From the NCBI GenBank assembly GCA_964445985.1, contig CAYUMU010000056.1, positions 1-47,251 on the forward strand: 47,251 bases of DNA. The letters are read 5' to 3'. The stretch comes from CAYUMU01 sp964445985 (lineage in GTDB: Bacteria; Planctomycetota; Planctomycetia; Pirellulales; S012-138). Below, piece by piece: positions 24,273 through 32,938 of this stretch; position 1 is the stretch's first letter; each line of letters opens with the position of its first letter. The position numbers and the translations under genes were made by a program. The notes under the pieces are model-generated. The model worked only from the letters and a program-made list of their open reading frames with translations. It made no database searches and was not told the origin of the DNA.

Positions 24273-26261
24273 TTAGTCCGCGGCGACCGATCGATAGAGC
24301 GGCATGTGGCGGTAATAGACTTCGAGCGTGCAGATGGAAAGTGCCGTTTGAAACAGCCGTCCTCCCGAACTCGCACTGTGCCTGGCGTGGCTGTCGCGGC
24401 CTGCCACGGGATCCCAGCTGCCGGCTTCGGGTCCTTGCTTCACCTGGGTTTCGATGAGCAGGTCGCGCAAGCGGTTGTTCCACGTTTCCCAATAGTCGCC
24501 ACCGATGTGATGCATGACTTGCGTGGCGTAATACCAGTAGTAGATGTTGGAATCGCTTTGGCTGGGCAGATTTTCCTTCAGCAGTTTGCTGCTCCCCTTC
24601 AGCAGCGCTGGATGATTGGCCGGCCAACCGCCGTATTGCCGGCATAGCAATCCCTCGGCGGTCATCGCATGCGATGCCCTGGAGTTGGGCGTGTAGCTGT
24701 ATTCGGAGCCGACCGAGTCCGCTTGCACCTTGTCCAAGAAGAGGTTCGCCTTGTCGAACACTTCCTGGGGCACCTTCAGATAGGCCATTTGAGCGCTGCG
24801 GAGGGCCATGATTTGCCAGCCGACCACGCTGGTGTCGCCCGCCTCGCCGGGGGTATATCGCCAGCCACCCTGGCTGTGCTGGGCGCGGACAATGAAATCG
24901 ATTGCCAATTGGGCCGGAGCGCGGAGTTTGGAATCTTGGGTCAGGGCGAAGGCTTCGCACAGGGCAATGGCGGCCTGACCATGGGCGTACATCCGGCCGA
25001 TACCTTGGCCCATCAAACTGCCATTGGTGCGGGGATCGTTGCTATGCACCTGGTTCTTGACCAGCCAGTCGATTCCCCCCTTGACCGTTTTGCGATAGTT
25101 GCCATGCAGGTGCGTTTGCCCTGCCCCTAAAAAGGGGAGCAAAGCCATGGCGGTGGCCGCGGTATCGCTGTGGCCGCCCGGATTGGCGAATCGCCCATCC
25201 AAGCTCCAGCTTCCGTCAGAGTTCTGGTGGCGGACCAGCCACTCCAAACCCCGCGTCACCGCGGCCTCGCTTTCGATGGTGCCGCCATCTTCCAGGGCCA
25301 GACGCGCTCGGGCAGCGGGCGCGCGGCCGGAAAAGATGGAGCCTCCGCCGCCTGGCGCGCCCACCTCGGGGATGAACGAGTTGTCCACGTCGCCCAGCAC
25401 GTCGCCCGGCTTCAGCGGGGACTCGAAAGGGTCGCTCGCCGCAATCGGTTCGGGCACAATCTCCGTGGTAGGATCGGGCGCGCCTGCGTCGAAGAATTCG
25501 ATAGGATCGGGCTGGATTTCGTTCTCAAAATCGCCTTCGATATTGCTGTCGTCCGCGCGAGTCGAGAGCACCATGGCCCTGGGCTTGGGCTCTTCTTCGC
25601 TCATGAAGACCGTCGCCAGCAAGATCAGCAAGGCCATGTGGAACAGCAGGCTAATCAACCAGGCGGGCAAGCTTCGCCAGGAATGCTTCAGCCAGTAGCT
25701 GAGCTCTCCAACCGTCCCAATTTCTTGCAATTGCGAACGCACGCGCCCTGGCTTTTCCGCGGCCAGTCGCTTGCCTTTGGGAGGTGGGGGAGCCGAGGCG
25801 GTTGCCGGCGCTGGCTTGGGTACGACAATCGATTTGGGCGCTGCCGTGGGCTTTGGCGGGGTCTGGGGCTTTGGCGCCACCCGCGCTACGGGAACGGGGG
25901 CGGGGGGAGGCTCCGGCTGTACCACCTCCGGTTTGGAGGGCTCCACTGGCGCAACGGGCTCTTCCGGCGCAACAGGCTCGGCGGTGGGTTCGATCAGGCC
26001 ATGTGATTCGAGAAGCTGCAGGGCTTCTAGCTCTTGCTCCTCGGTCAGTTCGATGCTGGTATGGCATCGCCAGCAATCGGCCAGCATGAGCCACAACCGA
26101 ATGGACATGGGCGAGCCGCACTCGGGGCACGCGCATGCCAGCACCTCGCCATTTAACCAGAAGGTTCCCCGCGAGGAAGCGCGGTTGGCAGGCGGCGTAC
26201 CGCCTGCGAAAGTGCCATCGGCACCGGAGGCGTGCTCCAAGCTGCGCTCCGCCGAAGCCAT
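24273..26261 (-). CDS. Membrane protein with N-terminal zinc ribbon and prenyltransferase/squalene-oxidase-repeat domain
   Basis: 662 residues. An N-terminal zinc-ribbon-like motif (CPEC at 45-48 and CWRC at 63-66) precedes a proline/alanine-rich linker (about 95-165). One TM helix (about 196-220, LPAWLISLLFHMALLILLATVF) is followed by a disordered acidic segment. The C-terminal alpha-toroid (about 315-662) carries repeats such as GLEWLVRHQNSDGSWS, GIDWLVKNQ, AIDFIVRAQHSQGGWRY and the QxDGSW-type turns of prenyltransferase/squalene-cyclase repeats. The catalytic DxDD of squalene-hopene cyclase is not seen, so a structural or binding role outside the membrane is more likely than hopanoid synthesis. 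Such proteins are common in planctomycetes. It is followed 141 bp later by the SirB1-like gene on the same strand. Confidence 0.8.
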   Translation of the reverse strand: MASAERSLEHASGADGTFAGGTPPANRASSRGTFWLNGEVLACACPECGSPMSIRLWLMLADCWRCHTSIELTEEQELEALQLLESHGLIEPTAEPVAPEEPVAPVEPSKPEVVQPEPPPAPVPVARVAPKPQTPPKPTAAPKSIVVPKPAPATASAPPPPKGKRLAAEKPGRVRSQLQEIGTVGELSYWLKHSWRSLPAWLISLLFHMALLILLATVFMSEEEPKPRAMVLSTRADDSNIEGDFENEIQPDPIEFFDAGAPDPTTEIVPEPIAASDPFESPLKPGDVLGDVDNSFIPEVGAPGGGGSIFSGRAPAARARLALEDGGTIESEAAVTRGLEWLVRHQNSDGSWSLDGRFANPGGHSDTAATAMALLPFLGAGQTHLHGNYRKTVKGGIDWLVKNQVHSNDPRTNGSLMGQGIGRMYAHGQAAIALCEAFALTQDSKLRAPAQLAIDFIVRAQHSQGGWRYTPGEAGDTSVVGWQIMALRSAQMAYLKVPQEVFDKANLFLDKVQADSVGSEYSYTPNSRASHAMTAEGLLCRQYGGWPANHPALLKGSSKLLKENLPSQSDSNIYYWYYATQVMHHIGGDYWETWNNRLRDLLIETQVKQGPEAGSWDPVAGRDSHARHSASSGGRLFQTALSICTLEVYYRHMPLYRSVAAD

Positions 26262-26378
26262 GGGTTGCTCTTCCTGCTGAAAGAATGTTCCGGTGAAAGA
26301 AGTGCCGAAACGTATTCTAACCGCTAAGGCCGCGGAAAGGCAAAAAACAGTGGGCCATTCCCTGAATGGCAGCGAGGC

Positions 26379-26460
26379 TTAGAGCCTATCCGAGAACCCT
26401 GTTTCTCCCTCCCCCAACCCTCTCCCGCGAGGGGAGAGGGAGTCATTGGATAGGCTCTTA
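26379..26460. repeat. Inverted-repeat element (REP/MITE-like) covering a gene end
   Basis: Outer arms TTAGAGCCTATCC (26379-26391) and GGATAGGCTCTTA (26448-26460) pair at 12 of 13 positions. Inside is a second palindrome, CCCTCTCCC / GGGAGAGGG around 26418-26441, within C-rich then G-rich sequence of the kind seen in dispersed bacterial REP elements. The right arm contains the stop codon of the small gene at 26458-26856. Confidence 0.6.
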
Positions 26461-26856
26461 GTACTGGGCGCCGCCCTGCACCCAAGCCTCGAAGACGCGG
26501 AAATTGTCGAACGAGGAGCGAATGTTGCCGCTGGCGTTCGAATTCCGCCAACCCCAGCGAACATACTGGCCCGAGGGCGTGGTGTAGCGGAGCCGAGTAT
26601 TGGTGGGGGGACCAATATCCACGCGCTGCACCGGCTCGTGGCTGTAATACGAGCGGCGGAACATCCAGCTTTGAGTCGGCGCCGCCGGCTGGGCGATCAG
26701 GGGTTGCTGTGCCGCCGCGGGCCGCTGGCAAAACGTCAGCAAAATCAGCAGCGATCCCAACATCAGCAAGAAAATTCTCACCACGTGGGAGGTGACCTGC
26801 GAATGTGCGTAGTAAGGTTGTGTGTTCATGATTTCGACCGCCGTTTTGAGCATCAT
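26458..26856 (-). CDS. Small secreted hypothetical protein
   Basis: 132 residues from ATG-ATG at 26856; the start overlaps the stop of the lipoprotein gene (ATGA), showing translational coupling. An ATG at codon 10 is also possible. A hydrophobic export segment (VVRIFLLMLGSLLILLTF) ends at PAAAQQP, a likely signal-peptidase site. The mature part, about 80 residues, is rich in Ser, Arg and aromatic residues (SWMFRRSYYSHEPVQRVDIGP and RYTTPSGQYVRWGWRN) and looks like an extended or beta structure. I do not recognise the family. The stop codon lies within an inverted-repeat element, so the native C-terminus may have been changed by insertion. Confidence 0.65.
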   Translation of the reverse strand: MMLKTAVEIMNTQPYYAHSQVTSHVVRIFLLMLGSLLILLTFCQRPAAAQQPLIAQPAAPTQSWMFRRSYYSHEPVQRVDIGPPTNTRLRYTTPSGQYVRWGWRNSNASGNIRSSFDNFRVFEAWVQGGAQY

Positions 26857-27380
26857 TCCGATTGCACAAACAGCTTCCCTTCTTTAGGGTCGTAAACGTA
26901 TTTCTTGCCTGGGGGCAAGTCGGGCAGCTTTATTTGGCTAGGCTTTACAATCTCTTCGATGTACTGCTCCATCGTGGCCGGGTTTTGGCCGTTCAGGGCG
27001 CGGTAGTGCGTGAGGTTGGCATCCAGCGTTAGCAGTTTGACTCGATCCTGCAAATTGAAATACTGGCGGATGGGCTCCGTAATCAGGCCGCCGCCGTAGT
27101 TCTTGCCTTTGGTTCCCACGGTCTCGGCGGTCGCTTCCACCAGGGGATTCGCGTTTCCATCCGAACTCGCGGGATCCCCTGCCGGATTCGCGGGCTGTGT
27201 AGCTGGATCAATCGCAGGTCCCGTGCCATTTCCCAATTCCATACCGCCGACGGGGCCGCCGGGAACCTGCGAAATGTTGCGAGGATTGTTCCGAGCCAGC
27301 GGGTCGTCTTCACCGCTGCCGCAGCCAATTACGGCCAAAACAACGAACGAACAGAGCGGGAGCACGAATCTCGTTCGCAT
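26853..27380 (-). CDS. Hypothetical lipoprotein
   Basis: 175 residues from the ATG at 27380, with GGAAAG just upstream. The frame stays open to 27764, but the signal peptide fixes this start. The N-terminus MRTRFVLPLCSFVVLAVIGC is a lipoprotein signal with lipobox VIGC (Cys20). A disordered Pro/Asn/Gly-rich segment (30-95) precedes a conserved-looking C-terminal domain with helices (TEPIRQYFNLQDRVKLLTLDA; LNGQNPATMEQYIEEIV) and a beta hairpin KYVYDPKEGKLFV. This recalls small planctomycete lipoproteins with a pseudopilin-like tail, but I cannot name the family. It is the first gene of a two-gene unit with the small secreted protein. Confidence 0.75.
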   Translation of the reverse strand: MRTRFVLPLCSFVVLAVIGCGSGEDDPLARNNPRNISQVPGGPVGGMELGNGTGPAIDPATQPANPAGDPASSDGNANPLVEATAETVGTKGKNYGGGLITEPIRQYFNLQDRVKLLTLDANLTHYRALNGQNPATMEQYIEEIVKPSQIKLPDLPPGKKYVYDPKEGKLFVQSE

Positions 27381-27831
27381 CTTTCCAGATCCTTCGGAAG
27401 AAATTTGGGGAAACCAGTTGGAGTTGTCTCCACGCAACATGCCTGTGGAGAATTCACAACGGTGTTGCACTTGGGCCACGTCCAACCGAGCTACGTACTT
27501 CAGGCAAACGGCTCCGCCGGTGACGGCACTCACACCATCACGACTGAAATTCCCGCAGGCATTGTTTGCCGCTCGATCCTGCCCTCCAGATCCGCAAAAA
27601 TGACAAACAACAAAAGGGAAGTTGTCTTTACCTGAATGATCCAGGTTTTGATCCCATGGAGGGCAGCCAAGATAGGGTGAGGCCAACCATGCGGTTGACC
27701 GTTTCGTCACAGGTGGACATTTCCGCCTGCCTGTGAGTATTAGTATAAAACTCCCAACCGGCAATTGCGAGCGATTTTACGGTTGCGATTTTGCGGTGGG
27801 CGAGTCCGCGCGGGCCGCCCTGCCTAATGGT
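27381..27831. other. Intergenic region upstream of the lipoprotein gene
   Basis: 451 bp. The same-frame extension of the lipoprotein (to 27764) is read here as non-coding: it is Cys-rich and irregular, and would bury the signal peptide. On the minus strand a -10-like TATACT lies near 27746-27751 without a good -35. Nothing else stands out. Confidence 0.4.
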
Positions 27832-28902
27832 CTACCATTCCCTCCGCAGGCGGAGGGCCAACGCCGGATCGACCATTGCCGCCGTGGCCGCGTGAACCGA
27901 CTCGGCCCCGGCGGTCAGGTAACGTTTTACATGTTCGGCCGTGGCGGCGCCACCGACTCCGATGAGCGAAAGCGCGCGCGACCGTTGCCGGACAATTTGG
28001 GCGAACAACTCCACCTGGCTCACCGAGGCCGACAGCGTGGCCGCGCCGCAAATACCGCGGGGCTGGCCCTCGAAGTACAACCTGGCGGGGGCTGGCGATT
28101 TCGCGGAATCGCTGGCCGGCAAGCTCACGTGCGCGGCAATACTGTTGGTCATCGCCAGCGCATTGGCATAGGGGGCCACCGCGTCGACGAGCGCGGCGGC
28201 ATCTTCAGCCTGGCTCAGCCGGCCTACCTTAATAATGTAAGGCGTGCGACCGATCGCCTCGCGCACGCAGGCGGCAACCACGGCCGAACCGTGAGGATCC
28301 TGGTAGAGACTGCCGTCGCACGTCGCCACGTTAGGGCAGGAGAAGTTGGTTTCCACGCAATCCGCGCCCGATTCCACGGCCCAGCGCGCGCACTGGGCGT
28401 AGTCCTGGGCGATGTCGTCGAGTATCCAGCCAGGCTGCTCCGTGGCCACCACCGATACCACCAGCACCTTGCTTTCGGCCAGTTGCCGGCGGGTGTGTTC
28501 GACATCGGCCCTCCAGACCGCTGGCGCTTTCGACGGCATGCCAAACGAAACGGCCCAACTCCCGGTCATGCTTTCGCGGGCGGGCACCACGCGCTGCGCG
28601 TCCCAAAGTTGCTCGCAATCCACGGGCACCAGGTTGGGCAGCGGGTAGCAAGCCCTCTCTCGACTGCGCACGGTTTTATATGTCAGCACATCAAAGCCCA
28701 AGCTGGCGTAATATAACACCCAGCGTCCATTCAGCAGCGGGCCGGCGGGAACTCCCAGCGGCGAAGCCACCGGTAGTCCGCAAAACTGCCACGTTCCCGG
28801 CAAACCTGGCACGTCGACCAGCACCGGATCGGGAGCATGCTGATAGTTCCAGTCGTAGCTTTGACGAATGTCGTAGCGCGGCAAGTTATCCAAGGCAATC
28901 AT
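27832..28902 (-). CDS. Dihydroorotate dehydrogenase-like FMN enzyme
   Basis: 356 residues from the ATG at 28902; upstream codons of the longer frame overlap the divergent DUF1080 gene and are rejected. It is a TIM-barrel flavoprotein: ASPLGVPAGPLLN near residue 47, LTYKTVRS with Lys76, the signature NFSCPN at 186-191 with Cys189 (catalytic base in class 1 enzymes and in dihydropyrimidine dehydrogenase domains), and phosphate-binding SLIGVGGAAT near the C-terminus. It would oxidise dihydroorotate or a related dihydropyrimidine. No other pyrimidine gene is near, and the N-terminal 40 residues are unusual, so this may be a specialised paralogue and not the housekeeping PyrD. Confidence 0.8.
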   Translation of the reverse strand: MIALDNLPRYDIRQSYDWNYQHAPDPVLVDVPGLPGTWQFCGLPVASPLGVPAGPLLNGRWVLYYASLGFDVLTYKTVRSRERACYPLPNLVPVDCEQLWDAQRVVPARESMTGSWAVSFGMPSKAPAVWRADVEHTRRQLAESKVLVVSVVATEQPGWILDDIAQDYAQCARWAVESGADCVETNFSCPNVATCDGSLYQDPHGSAVVAACVREAIGRTPYIIKVGRLSQAEDAAALVDAVAPYANALAMTNSIAAHVSLPASDSAKSPAPARLYFEGQPRGICGAATLSASVSQVELFAQIVRQRSRALSLIGVGGAATAEHVKRYLTAGAESVHAATAAMVDPALALRLRREW

Positions 28903-29142
28903 TGGGAGAGACTGGCGGTTGCGGAGGTCGGGGGCATGCCGGAAACGACGGGGGGCGGAGTGCCTGCTGCCTGTGCCTGCTGCCAGTTTACAGTGACCGG
29001 CCAACCGATCACACTGGGGGGAGTTTCGCGGTAGGGGCTGGGCCTTGGATCGCTCGACCCGCCGCGCGTTGCACGTTCGGCGCGAATCCTTGGCCTGCCA
29101 GAACCGGCGAGCGGGGAACATAACACATTGAGGGTGATACGA

Positions 29143-29751
29143 ATGAAGCGATCTGCTTGCCTGCTGGCCGCGACGGCCATGCTGTTTGCCGCCACGGCCC
29201 ACGCCGAAGACCCAGCGAAGGCAAAAGACGAAGGCTGGATCAAGCTCTTCAACGGCAAGAACCTCGATGGCTGGAAGGCCAGCGAACTGCCTGAAAACTG
29301 GACCGTGGTCGACGGCTGCATTGTCGGCAAGGGAAATCGCAGCCACCTGTTCTATGTGGATCGCGAGTTCCAAGACGTGGAATTCAAGGCCGAGGTTAAG
29401 ATCAACGCCGGCGGAAACTCAGGCATGTACTTCCGCACCGCCTTCGGCCAAGGCTGGCCCCAAGGCTACGAAGCCCAGGTAAACAACAGCCACCGCGACC
29501 CCAAGCGAACCGGCAGCCTGTATAACTTTGTGAACATCACCGAGCGGCTCGTACCGAACGACGACTGGTTCACCCAGCACATTACCGTCAAGGGCAATCA
29601 CATCACCATCAGCGTGAACGGCAAGAAGGTCGTCGATTTTGTCGACGAGAAGAACACGTTCACCAAAGGCCACCTGGCCCTGCAACAGCACGACCCCGGC
29701 AGCGAAGTCATGTACCGCAACCTGATGGCGCGGCCGCTGGATAAAGAGTAA
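29143..29751 (+). CDS. Secreted DUF1080 (3-keto-disaccharide hydrolase-type) protein
   Basis: 202 residues from the ATG at 29143, with GAGGGTGA just upstream; a TTG five codons earlier (29128) is less likely. Signal peptide MKRSACLLAATAMLFAATAHA ends at AHA. The mature protein is one DUF1080 concanavalin-like domain: WIKLFNGKNLDGWKA, the conserved DVEFKAEVKINAGGNSGMYFR, EAQVNNSH and the terminal GHLALQQHDPGSEVMYRN. The family, greatly expanded in planctomycetes, includes enzymes acting on 3-keto-glycosides, and many members have no known function. It is divergent from the dehydrogenase-like gene (240 bp between) and converges on the M48 gene. Confidence 0.88.
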   Translation: MKRSACLLAATAMLFAATAHAEDPAKAKDEGWIKLFNGKNLDGWKASELPENWTVVDGCIVGKGNRSHLFYVDREFQDVEFKAEVKINAGGNSGMYFRTAFGQGWPQGYEAQVNNSHRDPKRTGSLYNFVNITERLVPNDDWFTQHITVKGNHITISVNGKKVVDFVDEKNTFTKGHLALQQHDPGSEVMYRNLMARPLDKE

Positions 29752-29852
29752 GCCCGCCACAAGCCCGCCATAGGGCGGCTACTCGCGATTCTCGGCATAC
29801 GTCGGGCGGTGGCGCATCGCCGCCCGACCGTGGCCGGCAACTTGAATGAAGC

Positions 29853-30977
29853 TCAACGGTGGCTGGGCGCGGCGGCCGGATAAGGAGGTGTCCACGACGA
29901 ACCCCCAGCGGGCACGGTCAGATGGGCCGCCGGATGGACGTGGTCGCATTGGCCGTTCAAGCAGCCTTGAATGCCTGGTACGCCAGCGCCGCCGATCACC
30001 GGAGATTGAGCGGAGTGGGTTGTGGCAGGCATCCAACCAACGGGGGCCGTGTTTGCGGCGGCGTGCGTTGGCGCCAAGCCGGCTGGCTGCAGATGCGAAG
30101 CTGGCTGCAAGCCCGATGGTTGGGCCGTGGGCAATCCGGCCATGGAAGGCGCGCCGCGGAGCGGAATCACTTGCCCTAGCCCAAACTGGGCCGACGCCTG
30201 CTTGTACAGCTCCAAAGCGGCCGGCAATTGGGCCGCCAAATCCTGGGCTCGGCGTTCGTCCGAAGGATGCGTGGACAGAAACTCCGGCTGTTTTTCGCTG
30301 CCCGAGGCAGCGGTCGCAAAGCGGGTCCAAAATCGGGGAGCTTCGCTGGGGTCGTAGCCTGCTTTGGCCATGTAAACCAACCCCATTTGGTCGGCTTCGG
30401 ACTCGTGCTTGCGGCTGTAGGGCAAGATGAAGCCGACTTCGGTGGCCACGCCAAAGGCCGCCAGGGTGATTTCACGGTTGGCCTGTTCAAAATCTTGGGT
30501 CACCCACGCCACGGCCTTTTTGGCGCTGTTGGTCATCATGCCTTGGCTCAGGCGTTCACCGCCATGGCGGGCCACCGCGTGAGCAATCTCGTGCGACATC
30601 ACCACGGCCAGGCCGGCTTCGTTTTGGCAGACGGGCAAAATGCCTTCGTAGATGGCGACTTTCCCGCCCGGCAGGCAGAACGCGTTCTGCACGTCGGAGG
30701 CAATCACCTTGAATTCCCAGTCGTACTGCTCGCCGGTGGCGTTGGCGATGCGTTTGCCCACGCGGTTCACCAGCTCAATGTACTGGGGGTTGGTCGAAGG
30801 GGTTTCGGTGTTCAATATTTCTTGATAGGCCGTCACGCCCATGCTGACTTCCTGGCTTTCCGGCATCAGAAGAACTTGCTTTCGTCCGGTAACCGGCGTG
30901 TCGCGCACGCAGCCAGCGGCGCAAGCCAAGAGCAATAGCAACACCACGCGACCACGGATCCCAGGGCCAACAGCCAT
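29853..30977 (-). CDS. M48 family lipoprotein metalloprotease
   Basis: 374 residues from the ATG at 30977; two upstream in-frame ATGs are rejected because this one opens the lipoprotein signal (VVLLLLLACAAGC, Cys23). The TGRKQ motif follows, as in BepA/LoiP-type M48 proteins. The zinc site is HEIAH (129-133) with third ligand Glu192 in HESEAD. STHPSDERR at about 232-240 is the conserved substrate/helix motif. The last 115 residues are Pro/Ala/Gln-rich low complexity with a short CLNGQCDHVHPAAH Cys/His cluster. Expected to degrade misfolded outer-membrane or periplasmic proteins. The tail is not part of the family and could be a surface or metal-binding extension. Confidence 0.88.
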   Translation of the reverse strand: MAVGPGIRGRVVLLLLLACAAGCVRDTPVTGRKQVLLMPESQEVSMGVTAYQEILNTETPSTNPQYIELVNRVGKRIANATGEQYDWEFKVIASDVQNAFCLPGGKVAIYEGILPVCQNEAGLAVVMSHEIAHAVARHGGERLSQGMMTNSAKKAVAWVTQDFEQANREITLAAFGVATEVGFILPYSRKHESEADQMGLVYMAKAGYDPSEAPRFWTRFATAASGSEKQPEFLSTHPSDERRAQDLAAQLPAALELYKQASAQFGLGQVIPLRGAPSMAGLPTAQPSGLQPASHLQPAGLAPTHAAANTAPVGWMPATTHSAQSPVIGGAGVPGIQGCLNGQCDHVHPAAHLTVPAGGSSWTPPYPAAAPSHR

Positions 30978-31273
30978 AGTAGCGACCAGCGCCTCCGAAG
31001 AATCAACCAGCATGCGGAGCATGCACCAGCAGAAATCGCCGACTCAATTCGGTGGAGATCCTGCGATTTGGATCACGGCCCAGCCGAATTGAAAACCGCA
31101 GGTTTGTATCGGGCACACCTGGCGAGGTCAAGCCGAGATGGCGGATCGGTGCAAGCACGCAGGCGCCGCCAGCGTGGCCGCGGACGGGTTGTTCCCAAAA
31201 CGATCACGTGCAGAAATGCGATGCTGCCAAGTGGCACGGGCTCATCGGCAAGCCAGGGGACGAAGCGCAGGGC

Positions 31274-32938
31274 TTAGTTCTTGCGCTGTTCCATCTCGGC
31301 AAGTCCCGAGAGATCGGGAGCCGTGCCTGCGCCCGTGTGTTGCTGACTGAACTGACGGAACTTTTTGTCGTCGCGGCTGTATCGCCAGATTCCCAACCAG
31401 ATTCCGCCGATGGCCAACAAGAACAGACCGCCCGCAATCCACCCGGCGTACGAAGTGCCCTGACGGGGTTCCGGCTGGATCAACATGACGGTCGGCGCTA
31501 CCAGCAGGGGCGCCAGTTGCCGTTTGTTGTCTCCCTGCGATTCGGCATATTGCGAAGCGTACGACCAAATCTTGAGGAAGACGCCGTTGACGTTTACCGG
31601 CACGCGCAAGTTCTCGCCCTCGGGCATCCCACCAGGCAATTGCCTGACGCAAACGGTGATGGGATAGTTTTGGAACCGGCGTTCGTTGCCAGCGTCGTCT
31701 TTGATCAGGTATTCCAGGTCCAGGAAAACCTGCAATTCATAGTAGTGGTCGATTCCAAAGCGCCGCCGGACATCGCCATCGGGCACGCGCACATTGATGG
31801 CGCGCTTCACATTGCCCGAAAACCCTAACACATCACCACGAAAATTGTCGGGGTGGTCGAGCAGTTGGCCAATCTGGAAGGACAGCGTGTTGGGGCGATT
31901 TTCTTGCCTGGCCAGTGCGGCGAAGCGCTCCTGCGTTGCCTTGGCTTCGGCTTGAAGTTCGGGCAACTTCATCGTGGGGGCGGCTGCCAGCAGTTGGTAG
32001 AAGATTTCGCGATCCTGCGACATCAGCGGGGCACGCTGCATCACGGCCTCCAGCAACCCGACATCGACCCCGTGCCTACCCAAAAAGCTATCGGGATGCC
32101 AGGCGATCCGCGGGGCGATAAAAATGGGCGTGGGAGATTGCGTTACATCGAGCCGCGGGTTGCCCTCCAATTTGGCGAAGAGCCCCCAGGCACTGGCCCG
32201 CTCGTGAATGTCTTCGTCGAGCTTCCAGTTCTTAGGCGCCACGGTCGTATACACGATCGCAGGCATGTCGGTATCGTTCAGCGTGAAGTAGCACTTGTAG
32301 AACTTTTGAAGCTGAAACTGACTGATGACTTCTGGCAAGGGCTGCTCTTCGATTACCTTGGTAACGTAGCCCCGCACCAAGAATGCCTCGCCGCGAACGG
32401 CCGATGGATCGATGGTAATGTCGTTCAGGTTCCATTCGCGGCGCCCGAGTTTATTGAACTGCACCAAGGGAAACCGCTGGCTGGCGTACAGCAGCTTGTA
32501 GAGCGATGCCTCTTCATCCAGCCCGATTGGCTGGCCATCCTGCAGCATTTCCAGGTAGCTGGCATCCACGCCAAAAAAGAGCAACACATCCCGCGAGGTG
32601 CGCAACTCGGTGGGCAACTCGCTGCCCAGGGGGGGCGGAATGGTCGGTTCATTATCGGGGCGGGGCGGAAATATGGGAAACACGCTGTCGCGGGGATCAT
32701 AACTCGGCGCCGGCCTTTCGGTGATGGGTTCCGGCACGCCGAACGCACGAGGATCGTTCGCGGGAGCCGTATCTTCGGCGGGAGTGGGTTCTTGGGCCGC
32801 GGCCGGAACTTCCGCCACCGCGGTCCAACAGGCGAACAGGATGGCCACCCGCGCGGCGGTCCACCACGGGCATCGCCCGATGCCGCGGCGGACGCTGCCC
32901 GATGTGTGCGCTAAGGGGGCGGGGGGGGGATTAACCAT
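31274..32938 (-). CDS. Membrane protein with repeated OB-like modules, paralogue of the upstream gene
   Basis: 554 residues from the ATG at 32938, which overlaps the end of the upstream gene by 8 bp; the longer frame to 33052 lies inside that gene. Export signal (TAARVAILFACWTAVAEVPAAAQ) at about 28-50, a proline-rich stretch, then two similar modules, one with PSAVRGEAFLVRGYVTKV (about 200) and one with PDNFRGDVLGFSGNVKRA (about 385). A C-terminal TM helix (GWIAGGLFLLAIGGIWLGIW) and a short cytoplasmic tail end it. The second module and the GENLRVPV element recur in the neighbour, suggesting duplication. Family unknown to me; probably an envelope protein exposed outside the membrane and acting with its paralogue. 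Confidence 0.75.
   Translation of the reverse strand: MVNPPPAPLAHTSGSVRRGIGRCPWWTAARVAILFACWTAVAEVPAAAQEPTPAEDTAPANDPRAFGVPEPITERPAPSYDPRDSVFPIFPPRPDNEPTIPPPLGSELPTELRTSRDVLLFFGVDASYLEMLQDGQPIGLDEEASLYKLLYASQRFPLVQFNKLGRREWNLNDITIDPSAVRGEAFLVRGYVTKVIEEQPLPEVISQFQLQKFYKCYFTLNDTDMPAIVYTTVAPKNWKLDEDIHERASAWGLFAKLEGNPRLDVTQSPTPIFIAPRIAWHPDSFLGRHGVDVGLLEAVMQRAPLMSQDREIFYQLLAAAPTMKLPELQAEAKATQERFAALARQENRPNTLSFQIGQLLDHPDNFRGDVLGFSGNVKRAINVRVPDGDVRRRFGIDHYYELQVFLDLEYLIKDDAGNERRFQNYPITVCVRQLPGGMPEGENLRVPVNVNGVFLKIWSYASQYAESQGDNKRQLAPLLVAPTVMLIQPEPRQGTSYAGWIAGGLFLLAIGGIWLGIWRYSRDDKKFRQFSQQHTGAGTAPDLSGLAEMEQRKN

Noticed and set aside
26324..26869. Minus-strand 181-codon frame over the small secreted protein
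   Set aside because: It is a shifted frame of the coupled small gene and runs through the inverted-repeat element.
27381..27764. Longer N-terminus for the lipoprotein
   Set aside because: The lipoprotein signal and GGAAAG at 27380 fix the start; the extension is Cys-rich and irregular.
28903..29373. Longer N-terminus for the dihydroorotate-dehydrogenase-like protein
   Set aside because: It would overlap the divergent DUF1080 gene by more than 200 bp, and the family fold begins after 28902.
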